Assembly: GCA_004552195.1 (NCBI GenBank)
Contig: SFPC01000039.1
Coordinates: forward strand, 1 to 18,656
DNA length: 18,656 nucleotides
Source of the DNA: Bacteroidales bacterium
GTDB taxonomy: Bacteria > Bacteroidota > Bacteroidia > Bacteroidales > Bacteroidaceae
Direction: 5' to 3'
The notes below the pieces were generated by a model, which worked only from the letters and a program-made list of their open reading frames with translations, had not been told where the DNA came from and ran no database searches. The position numbers and the translations under genes are program-made. Below, piece by piece: positions 1 through 5,506 of the stretch; position 1 is the first letter of the stretch; every line of letters begins with the position of its first letter.

Positions 1-2
1 GG

Positions 3-80
3 ACTGATGGATATTTTGTTTCTTCAATTGGGAATGTCAGTCAAGAGACCATCAAGAAATATATTGAAAACCAAGGGTAG
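3..80 (+). pseudogene. tnpA: C-terminal end of IS200/IS605-family TnpA transposase (cut by window edge)
   Basis: Frame 3 is open from the window edge to the TAG at 78-80 and gives 25 residues (TDGYFVSSIGNVSQ...ETIKKYIENQG). This matches the C-terminal helix region of Y1 HUH transposases of the IS200/IS605 family. The K-Y-I-E-N-Q motif contains the catalytic tyrosine that forms the 5'-phosphotyrosine link with single-stranded DNA in this family; its codon is TAT at 60-62. The HUH motif would lie upstream, outside the window, so I cannot tell whether the gene is intact or a remnant; 'pseudogene' here means only that it is partial in this window. No tnpB follows, which fits a tnpA-only IS200-type element whose right end comes immediately after. 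Family assignment is from a short but characteristic match. Confidence 0.72.
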
Positions 81-130
81 CTGCGCTACCCCGTATTTTC
101 ATCCCCTAAGCTAAAGACTTAGGGGTTTTC
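75..130 (+). mobile_element. Right end of the IS200/IS605 element with two hairpins
   Basis: Directly at the tnpA stop there is a perfect hairpin with 7-bp arms, GGGTAGC (75-81) and GCTACCC (85-91). A second has 8-bp arms, CCCCTAAG (103-110) and CTTAGGGG (118-125), around a 7-nt loop, followed by TTTTC. IS200/IS605 ends lack terminal inverted repeats and instead carry subterminal imperfect hairpins recognised by TnpA on single-stranded DNA; the second hairpin sits where the right-end hairpin should be. It could also terminate transcription and shield yicC from the transposase transcript. The exact cleavage site is not defined, so the boundary at about 130 is an estimate. Confidence 0.55.
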
Positions 131-206
131 AAATACGCTTTCTATAAATCAGCACGCTGTAACGCCCCATACACCGTAACACAAGTACAAAAAAGCCGAA
201 GTTTTG

Positions 207-236
207 TTGCCATATCCCTAAAAAACCGTAATTTTG
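207..236 (+). promoter_or_regulatory. Bacteroidetes-type promoter for yicC
   Basis: TAATTTTG at 229-236 matches the Bacteroidetes -7 consensus TAnnTTTG. A TTG at 207-209 lies 19 nt upstream, at the expected -33 position. The predicted transcription start is near 242-245, about 20 nt before the ATG at 264. It lies downstream of the IS right end, so yicC has its own promoter. Confidence 0.6.
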
Positions 237-263
237 GCTATTCAAAACAAACTTATCGACGAC

Positions 264-1139
264 ATGATACAATCCATGACGGGTTACGGTAAAGCCGAAG
301 CCCTTTTTCAAGACAAGAAAATACACGCTGAAATCAAATCGCTCAACAGCAAAAGTCTGGATCTCAATACGCGCATCGCACCCCTCTACCGGGAGAAGGA
401 AATGGAGATACGCCAACTCATAGCCCAGCAGTTGGAACGCGGCAAAGTGGACTTCAACCTGTGGATAGAGAAGGTGGACAGTGCACAAGGTGCCACCATC
501 AACGCCAACGCCGTGGCTCACTACGCGGAACAGATACGCCAAATCAGCGAGCAGTGCCAGTTGCCCGCACCCGACAACATTTGGGAACTCGTACTTCGTC
601 TGCCGGAAATCACCCAAACCGCCATGATCGAAGAACTCAGCGAGGAAGAATGGAAGCAGGTGAACCTCGTCATCCGCCAAGCCATCCAAAACCTCATCCA
701 CTTCCGCCAACAAGAAGGGGAAGCACTCTATAAAAAATTCACCGAAAAGATCGACAACATTGAGGCACTGCTGCAACAGATTGAACCGTTTGAAAAGCAG
801 CGGGTGGAAAAAATTCGCAGCCGACTGGAAGAGCGGTTGGGAGAGCTCAAAGGCGTGGATTACGACAAAAACCGCCTGGAACAGGAACTGATATATTACA
901 TCGAAAAGCTGGACATCAGCGAAGAGAAACAACGCCTTGCCAACCACCTCAGCTATTTCCGCGTAACCATGGACCAAGGACACGGCCAAGGCAAAAAGCT
1001 CGGTTTCATAGCCCAGGAAATGGGACGCGAAATCAACACCACCGGCTCCAAGAGCAACGTGGCCGAAATGCAAAACATCGTGGTGCGCATGAAGGACGAA
1101 CTGGAGCAAATCAAGGAGCAGGTACTCAACGTCATGTAA
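264..1139 (+). CDS. yicC: YicC family endoribonuclease / RNA-degradation factor
   Basis: This encodes a 291-residue YicC-family protein. The family hallmark M-I-Q-S-M-T-G-Y-G-K-A is at the N-terminus. The conserved C-terminal DUF1732 block is also present (G-F-I-A-Q-E-M-x-R-E-I-N-T-x-x-S-K near 250-275, ending in E-Q-I-K-E-Q-V-L-N). Family members have been linked to endoribonuclease activity and small-RNA decay in other bacteria; the cellular role in Bacteroidota is inferred. An in-frame TTG at 234 would add ten residues, but it lies inside the -7 box. ATG 264 gives the exact family N-terminus, so I chose it. The middle is rich in charged coiled-coil-like sequence. The gene precedes gmk by 148 bp on the same strand, a common arrangement in bacteria. 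The long antisense reading frame over this gene is a shadow. Confidence 0.93.
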   Translation: MIQSMTGYGKAEALFQDKKIHAEIKSLNSKSLDLNTRIAPLYREKEMEIRQLIAQQLERGKVDFNLWIEKVDSAQGATINANAVAHYAEQIRQISEQCQLPAPDNIWELVLRLPEITQTAMIEELSEEEWKQVNLVIRQAIQNLIHFRQQEGEALYKKFTEKIDNIEALLQQIEPFEKQRVEKIRSRLEERLGELKGVDYDKNRLEQELIYYIEKLDISEEKQRLANHLSYFRVTMDQGHGQGKKLGFIAQEMGREINTTGSKSNVAEMQNIVVRMKDELEQIKEQVLNVM

Positions 1140-1287
1140 TCGGCCTGCTGCATTTCCGGCCTGTCTTTCCGAATCGCCAACCGCCTCCCATCACGCCAAT
1201 CCGGCCATTTGTCTTTCCCACACATCATGTGGACCGGACGGTTTCCCTTTCCCTCTTACCCATGTCCCACCCCTCAAACGCACAACC

Positions 1288-1848
1288 ATGAAAGTCATCA
1301 TCTTCTCCGCCCCCAGCGGTAGCGGCAAAAGCACCATCATCAACTACCTGATGCAACAGGGGCTCAACCTCCATTTCTCCATCTCCGCCACCAGCCGTGC
1401 GCCACGCGGCACGGAGCAGAACGGCGTGGAATACTTCTTCCTCACCCCCGAAGCCTTCCGCGAACACATCGCAGCAGGCGACTTCCTGGAATATGAGGAG
1501 GTTTACACCGACCGCTACTACGGTACGCTGAAAAGTCAGGTGGACAACCAGTTGGCACAAGGCGAAAATGTGGTGTGCGACGTGGATGTGCTCGGCGGAC
1601 AAAACATCAAGAAGCACTATGGCGCACAAGCCTTGAGCATTTTCATCCAGCCGCCCTCGATTGAGGTGCTTCGCCAAAGGCTGGAAGGCCGTGGCACGGA
1701 CAAGGCCGAAGTCATCGAACAACGACTTGCCCGCGCAGCCTTTGAGCTCTCCCAAGCTTCGCATTTCGACGTGGTGATTGTCAACGACGACCTGGCCACA
1801 GCCTGTGCCGAAACGCTGCAAGCCGTCAAACTATTCCTCGAAGCATGA
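1288..1848 (+). CDS. gmk: Guanylate kinase
   Basis: Guanylate kinase phosphorylates GMP to GDP with ATP in the cytoplasm, feeding GTP and dGTP synthesis. The 186-residue protein has the P-loop A-P-S-G-S-G-K-S-T (residues 8-16). It also has the GMP-binding motif T-S-R-A-P-R-G-T-E-Q-N-G-V-E-Y (35-49), with the expected Arg37, Arg40, Glu43 and Tyr49, and the lid-region arginines in R-L-E-G-R-G-T-D and E-Q-R-L-A-R-A. It lacks the N-terminal extension seen in some gmk proteins and begins just before the P-loop, a normal bacterial length. The stop overlaps the nadD start by four bases (ATGA at 1845-1848), so the two genes are translationally coupled. The 148-bp gap before it holds no obvious promoter or gene, so transcription probably comes from yicC. 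Confidence 0.96.
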   Translation: MKVIIFSAPSGSGKSTIINYLMQQGLNLHFSISATSRAPRGTEQNGVEYFFLTPEAFREHIAAGDFLEYEEVYTDRYYGTLKSQVDNQLAQGENVVCDVDVLGGQNIKKHYGAQALSIFIQPPSIEVLRQRLEGRGTDKAEVIEQRLARAAFELSQASHFDVVIVNDDLATACAETLQAVKLFLEA

Positions 1849-2423
1849 CCGACCGACGCATTGCCCTCTTCGGAGGCTCGTTCAACCCCATCCACTGGGG
1901 ACATATCCGATTAGCCCGCCGCGTGCTGGCCGACGGTTGGGCGGACGAGGTGTGGCTACTCGTATCACCGCAGAACCCGCTCAAGCAACAAGCCTCGCTG
2001 GCCGACGAGCAGCTGCGTCTGCAATGGGCTCAGCAGGCCGTGGCCAATGAACCGGGCATTACGGCATCCGACTTTGAATTTCACCTGCCGCGACCTTCCT
2101 ACACCTGGCACACACTTTGCGCCCTCACCCAGACATATCCCGATAGGGAGTTCTCACTGCTTATCGGCGCGGACAACTGGTTGCACTTTGACCGCTGGGC
2201 GCATACCGAGGACATCCTTTCCCACCACCAAATCCTGGTCTATCCCCGTCCCGGTTATCCCCTTCCCCACCCGCTTCCTGCGGGCGTGCATGAAATTAAA
2301 GCTCCTCTGTTTCCTTTTGCTTCGACCGACATCCGACAGGCCATTCTCAGGGGTGAAGACATCTCGTCCCTTGTTCCCGAAAGCATCATTCCATCTGTAA
2401 CATCAACCTACGGCGCGCCCTGA
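1845..2423 (+). CDS. nadD: Nicotinate-nucleotide adenylyltransferase
   Basis: NadD transfers AMP from ATP to nicotinate mononucleotide, giving deamido-NAD in NAD biosynthesis. The 192-residue protein starts with the nucleotidyltransferase signature G-G-S-F-N-P-I-H-W-G-H (residues 10-20), whose H-x-G-H motif binds the ATP phosphates. It ends with the family's S-T-D-I-R motif (160-164), which contacts the adenylate. L-L-I-G-A-D-N-W and the following W-A-H match the nicotinate-side loop of NadD. Length is normal. It overlaps gmk by 4 bp and is the last gene of the cluster. Its stop codon lies in the loop of a GC-rich hairpin. Confidence 0.95.
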   Translation: MTDRRIALFGGSFNPIHWGHIRLARRVLADGWADEVWLLVSPQNPLKQQASLADEQLRLQWAQQAVANEPGITASDFEFHLPRPSYTWHTLCALTQTYPDREFSLLIGADNWLHFDRWAHTEDILSHHQILVYPRPGYPLPHPLPAGVHEIKAPLFPFASTDIRQAILRGEDISSLVPESIIPSVTSTYGAP

Positions 2424-2434
2424 CAGCGCGCCGT
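2410..2434 (+). terminator. Hairpin terminator spanning the nadD stop codon
   Basis: The 9-bp perfect arms ACGGCGCGC (2410-2418) and GCGCGCCGT (2426-2434) enclose a 7-nt loop containing the nadD TGA (2421-2423). The sequence after it is only moderately T-rich (TTTCCTATTTAT). It is likely the transcription end of yicC-gmk-nadD, though the poor U-tract leaves its efficiency uncertain. Confidence 0.55.
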
Positions 2435-2465
2435 TTCCTATTTATGATGTACAGAATAAATATAA

Positions 2466-2530
2466 GGACAACTCATACAACTAAAGACAACTGACGGGGA
2501 AAAAGTTGTCCTTTGTTGTATAAGTTGTCT
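2466..2530. repeat. Imperfect 27-bp inverted repeat built of ACAACT motifs
   Basis: The left arm 2466-2492 (begins GGACAACTCATACAAC) and right arm 2504-2530 (ends TTGTATAAGTTGTCT) are complementary at 23 of 27 positions, around an 11-nt loop. Each arm contains two or three copies of the AGACAACT/GGACAACT motif. It could be a second terminator hairpin after nadD, or part of an older repeat. Its right arm runs into the target duplication of the adjacent fold-back element. Confidence 0.6.
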
Positions 2531-2560
2531 TCAAATTATTGGTGTCCGGTGAAAGTTCAA

Positions 2561-2852
2561 GGCCGTCAGGCTGCGCCCCGAAGGGGCAAAAAGCTCACAG
2601 CCCAGGGCAAAGCCGAGCGTAGCGAGGCGGCACCCTAGGTTACCCAGCTATCCGGCCTTGTCGCCCCAACGGGGCAAAAGCAGACGGCGGCTCGGCATAG
2701 AAAAAGAAAATCCTGCGGCTTTTCTTTTTGCTCTGCGCTCACCTTGCACTGCTTTTGCCCCGTTGGGGCGACAAGGTCAAACGTCGGGATAATACGGTCG
2801 CTCTGCCCTGGGCTGTGAGCTTTTTGCCCCTTCGGGGCGCAGCCTGACGGCC
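2561..2852. repeat. Perfect 49-bp inverted repeat inside the fold-back element
   Basis: Arms 2561-2609 and 2804-2852 are exact reverse complements (left arm begins GGCCGTCAGGCTGCGCCCCG, ends CCCAGGGCA). Each arm also contains a small CCCCGAAGGGG hairpin. A transcript through this region would form a very stable structure, which should block read-through between nadD and the convergent phosphorylase gene. Confidence 0.9.
2656..2776. repeat. Perfect 28-bp inner inverted repeat of the fold-back element
   Basis: Arms 2656-2683 (CCTTGTCGCCCCAACGGGGC...) and 2749-2776 are exact reverse complements. The enclosed loop 2684-2748 carries the GGCGGCTCGGCA and GCTCTGCGCTC.CCTTGCACT words that recur in the tandem repeat upstream of nqrA. 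Confidence 0.9.
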
Positions 2853-2993
2853 TAAGGGCTTAACTTGCTGAGGTTTCAATGTTTATCGGCATTCTTGAAC
2901 TTTTACCGGACATCAATATCTTCAAATAATACTACCCATGTGCCGGTTATTGACTCACGGTAGTTGCAACGTAAGGAAGTGCCAACGTGCATG

Positions 2994-3878
2994 TCAAATA
3001 CGTTCGAGCACCAGACGGATGAGTTTGTCTATAGAATTTTTGTATTCTGCATCCGCCTTTCCGGCCACGCGGTTGGCAATCACCATGCAGCACGTCATGG
3101 CTTTGTGTCCCAGCATGAGCGACAATCCCGCCACGGCACTGCTCTCCATCTCGAAGTTCGTCACGTGCAGGCCGCCGTAGGTAAAGGTTTCCAGCTTTTG
3201 GTTGGCCTCGGGATCGGCCAACGGCAGACGCAACTGCCGGCCTTGCGGACCATAGAAACCGCCACAGGCCACGGTGATGCCGCGCACCATGTCGTCCGCC
3301 GCAATACGGTCCAACAGTTCCGTGTCGGCATGAACCACATAAGGATAGGCAATGCACTGCTCGCCATGCCAGTTCATGTGCGCCCTGAACGCCTGTTCAA
3401 AAGGCAGGTCGGCCACCTCGTTGCGACCGGCATAAAAGTTGAGCAAGCCATCGAAACCGATGCTCACCTCGCTGGCCACGAACGTACCTACCGGCGTGAA
3501 GGGCTGAAGGCCGCCGCAAGTGCCGAGACGCACGATTTCGAGCCGGCGTAGCTCTGGACGCAATGTGCGGGTGGAGAAGTCAATGTTCGCCAGCGCATCC
3601 AGTTCGTTCAAAACGATGTCAATGTTGTCGCAACCTATCCCGGTGGACACGACAGAGATGCGTTTGCCTTGGAAGATGCCGGTTATGGTACGAAACTCTC
3701 TGCTGCTCACGTCGCATTCGCAACGTTCAAAATGAGCTGCCACCATAGGTACGCGGCCGGGGTCGCCCACCAGTATCACCTTGTCGGCCAACTGTTCGGG
3801 CTTAACGTGTAAATGGAAAATACTTCCATCGGGATTGATGATCAATTCGGATGGTGCGATAGGCTGCTGGGTATCCAT
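2994..3878 (-). CDS. Nucleoside phosphorylase (uridine phosphorylase-like, PNP/UDP family)
   Basis: This 294-residue protein belongs to the PNP_UDP_1 family, which cleaves nucleosides with phosphate to free base and ribose-1-phosphate for salvage. Visible motifs are G-D-P-G-R (38-42, phosphate-binding Arg), S-T-G-I-G-C-D-N (78-85), R-L-G-T-C-G-G-L-Q (117-125, phosphate/base pocket) and N-F-E-M-E-S-S-A (241-248, ribose-binding Met-Glu). The E-M-E-S-S-A form and the overall length favour a uridine phosphorylase-type enzyme, but the substrate is not proven and I give no symbol. The reading frame extends upstream to 3980, but that 34-residue extension is not family-like. M-D-T-Q-Q-P at 3878 is the better start. 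It lies 162 bp downstream of the PD40 gene on the same strand; the gap holds two palindromic repeats. Confidence 0.88.
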   Translation of the reverse strand: MDTQQPIAPSELIINPDGSIFHLHVKPEQLADKVILVGDPGRVPMVAAHFERCECDVSSREFRTITGIFQGKRISVVSTGIGCDNIDIVLNELDALANIDFSTRTLRPELRRLEIVRLGTCGGLQPFTPVGTFVASEVSIGFDGLLNFYAGRNEVADLPFEQAFRAHMNWHGEQCIAYPYVVHADTELLDRIAADDMVRGITVACGGFYGPQGRQLRLPLADPEANQKLETFTYGGLHVTNFEMESSAVAGLSLMLGHKAMTCCMVIANRVAGKADAEYKNSIDKLIRLVLERI

Positions 3879-3973
3879 CTTGTGAGAATTGAAAAGAGGG
3901 TTATACAATACACACATCGGGGAATAAAATACGGTGTTTTCAAGGTATATATGCCACACCCTAAAAGTCCATT

Positions 3974-4017
3974 CCGCCAATACTTATCAAATAAGCCGCC
4001 AATACTTACCCAATAAG
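3974..4017. promoter_or_regulatory. Tandem pair of 22-bp repeats with palindromic cores (candidate operator)
   Basis: Two adjacent 22-bp units, 3974-3995 and 3996-4017, agree at 20 of 22 positions (CCGCCAATACTTA...AATAAG). Each unit ends in a 13-bp palindromic core: CTTATCAAATAAG (3983-3995) and CTTACCCAATAAG (4005-4017). The 22-bp period is about two helical turns, so bound dimers would sit on one face of the DNA. They lie upstream of the phosphorylase start and just after the PD40 stop. I could not locate a clean -7/-33 promoter beside them. Confidence 0.45.
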
Positions 4018-4040
4018 GGATGTTAAAAAAATAGTTTCCA

Positions 4041-5300
4041 TTATTTTATTTCCGCGCGGCGCATGTTTTTGCACAAAGTGGCATACTGCGCCATCAACTT
4101 CGGCAGTTGCTCGTTGATTTCCCGCAACTGTTCCTTCAGTTTATGCGAACGGTTTCCGCGTGCCGCTTCGCGTTGCAAATCGTCACGTTTGGTCCGCATG
4201 TTGTCCATTTCCTGCTCCACACGCATGACCTCCATGGCAATGCGCCGGGCCGTTCCGCTGCGGAACTGGTCGAGGCTGGTGTACACCTTCTGGTCGTTGA
4301 TGACAAAGCGGAAGGCTCTTCCGGCGGCATCTTTCTGCCGTTTGCCCAACTCCCGGAGCCTTTCGTGCGCTGCCTCCACGACGCGGCTGTTAGTCTGCGT
4401 TTCGGCTATGGAATGCAACTGTGCGGCATGCATCACGAGCGTTTGGTCGTCGGAATCCCAATCGTACACATCGCGCGAGGCAGAGGGGATGAACACGTAG
4501 ATACATACCGTGTCAGCCCGCTGGTTGCGGTCTGTCACTAACCACCCCAAAGAAGCCGCCTCGTCGATGGCCAACAAATAGTCGTTAGCAGGCGAGTTGA
4601 AAGGCATACCCAGGTTCTCGGCCTTCAGGAACTGTTTCGTTTCCGGGTTGTAACGCGTTACGAAAAGGTCGTAGCCGCCCAAGCTTTTTTCGCCCTGTTC
4701 GGCGAAATAAACCGTTACGCCGTCGGGCATCACGAATGGACAACATTGGTCGCCCTCTTCACTTTGCAGTCCTTCCAGTTGCTCAGGATTACCCCAGCCG
4801 TTTCCCTTGCGGTAGGCCGACCAAAGCGTCTTCACGCCGCCTGAAGTGGCCGCAGCCGAGAAAAACAGTTTATCGCCCAGCTCGTTCATGTAGCCCAGGC
4901 GGTCGATGTCCTTCGGGGCACGATCCATGTGGGTGGTATGCTCGCTCATGGAAGTGAGATGCCCCACTTCGGGCGAAAACTTCAGGGTGGCCAGCACCTG
5001 GTCGCGATGCACCTTGAAGCTGTCCACAAAGATGGTGCGCTCCGTGCCGCGTAGCATATCCGCTCCCATCATGGCACGTTGCATATCTGCCTCCAACCGC
5101 TCTGTGTTCTTTCCGGCTTTCAGTGCCGCGTCGATGTCGTGCCGCAACTGCTTGGCCGCTTCGTCGAAGCGATAACTTTGAATGAGTTGCTCGGCCGAAA
5201 GCGTGGGAGTTTGGGGCGTTGCCACTTTCTTCTTCTGGGCCGACAACGGCGAAAAAGCGCACCACAAACTCAGACAGCAAACGATGGAAAATTTGTTCAT
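4041..5300 (-). CDS. Secreted PD40 (WD40-like beta-propeller) repeat protein with C-terminal coiled coil
   Basis: This 419-residue exported protein has a signal peptide (M-N-K-F-S-I-V-C-C-L-S-L-W..., probable cleavage near A-Q at 21-22). A helical, TPR-like N-terminal segment follows (about 35-75: S-A-E-Q-L-I-Q-S-Y-R-F-D-E-A-A). The centre, about 130-275, has PD40/TolB-type propeller strands (D-G-V-T-V-Y-F-A, G-G-Y-D-L-F-V-T-R-Y, L-G-M-P-F-N-S-P-A-N-D-Y). The C-terminal third is strongly charged and heptad-like (about 345-415). It lacks the OmpA-like C-terminal domain often found in Bacteroidetes PD40 proteins. It is divergent from the LysM/PBP and PorT genes, which suggests a shared envelope role, but no function can be assigned. 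Confidence 0.8.
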   Translation of the reverse strand: MNKFSIVCCLSLWCAFSPLSAQKKKVATPQTPTLSAEQLIQSYRFDEAAKQLRHDIDAALKAGKNTERLEADMQRAMMGADMLRGTERTIFVDSFKVHRDQVLATLKFSPEVGHLTSMSEHTTHMDRAPKDIDRLGYMNELGDKLFFSAAATSGGVKTLWSAYRKGNGWGNPEQLEGLQSEEGDQCCPFVMPDGVTVYFAEQGEKSLGGYDLFVTRYNPETKQFLKAENLGMPFNSPANDYLLAIDEAASLGWLVTDRNQRADTVCIYVFIPSASRDVYDWDSDDQTLVMHAAQLHSIAETQTNSRVVEAAHERLRELGKRQKDAAGRAFRFVINDQKVYTSLDQFRSGTARRIAMEVMRVEQEMDNMRTKRDDLQREAARGNRSHKLKEQLREINEQLPKLMAQYATLCKNMRRAEIK

Positions 5301-5340
5301 AAGGTAGAAAGAAAAGTAGGTTTGTTCGGTTTGTACGGTT

Positions 5341-5370
5341 CAAAAGTAGCATTTTCTTTTCAGAGCCAAA
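5341..5370 (-). promoter_or_regulatory. Promoter for the PD40 gene
   Basis: On the minus strand TACTTTTG (plus strand CAAAAGTA, 5341-5348) matches TAnnTTTG. A TTTG (plus strand CAAA, 5367-5370) lies 18 nt upstream, one base shorter than the usual 19-21. The start codon at 5300 would follow a leader of roughly 35 nt. Confidence 0.55.
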
Positions 5371-5390
5371 GGCTAATACTTTATTTTATG

Positions 5391-5398
5391 TATTTTTG
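5391..5398 (+). promoter_or_regulatory. Possible -7 element for the LysM/PBP gene
   Basis: TATTTTTG matches TAnnTTTG and faces the LysM gene, with a leader of about 100 nt to the ATG at 5507. I see no TTTG at the -33 position, so this is a weaker call than the divergent PD40 promoter about 40 bp away. Confidence 0.35.
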
Positions 5399-5506
5399 CA
5401 TACCGAACAACGGAAACTGCGCCACCCTTCCGGCAGTTACAGGCGGTAGTTTTCACCTGTTCATTCCCATATTGTAATAGACCTTCACCGGCATTTTAGT
5501 CCGGAC

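Larger units (their letters stand above)
2537..2918. mobile_element. 382-bp MITE-like fold-back element with 9-bp target duplication
   Basis: The 25-bp terminal inverted repeats are at 2537-2561 (TATTGGTGTCCGGTGAAAG...) and 2894-2918 (complement reads TATTGATGTCCGGTAAAAG...), with two mismatches. Exact 9-bp direct repeats TCTTCAAAT flank them at 2528-2536 and 2919-2927, as expected for a target-site duplication. Inside are a perfect 49-bp inverted repeat (2561-2609 and 2804-2852), a perfect 28-bp inverted repeat (2656-2683 and 2749-2776) and a 10-bp A-rich/T-rich pair (2701-2710 and 2720-2729). There is no convincing gene, so movement would require a transposase in trans. I cannot assign the parent insertion-sequence family. 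The two unpaired internal stretches (2610-2655 and 2777-2803) differ in length, so it is not a simple palindrome. Confidence 0.8.

Noticed and set aside
234..263. TTG start giving a ten-residue N-terminal extension of YicC
   Set aside because: The TTG is part of the -7 promoter box and the extension is not in the family; ATG 264 begins the conserved M-I-Q-S-M-T-G-Y-G.
129..1109. 326-residue reading frame antisense to yicC
   Set aside because: It lies entirely over yicC, whose product shows clear family motifs; the antisense product is a His/Phe/Leu-rich shadow with no recognisable domain.
1140..1287. Small gene or promoter in the yicC-gmk gap
   Set aside because: No TAnnTTTG box and no plausible coding frame; pyrimidine-rich sequence only.
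2938..3180. Plus-strand reading frame over the phosphorylase 3' end
   Set aside because: It overlaps the well-supported minus-strand phosphorylase and has no family features.
3879..3980. 34-residue upstream extension of the nucleoside phosphorylase
   Set aside because: The extension runs through the intergenic gap into the palindromic repeats and does not resemble the family N-terminus.
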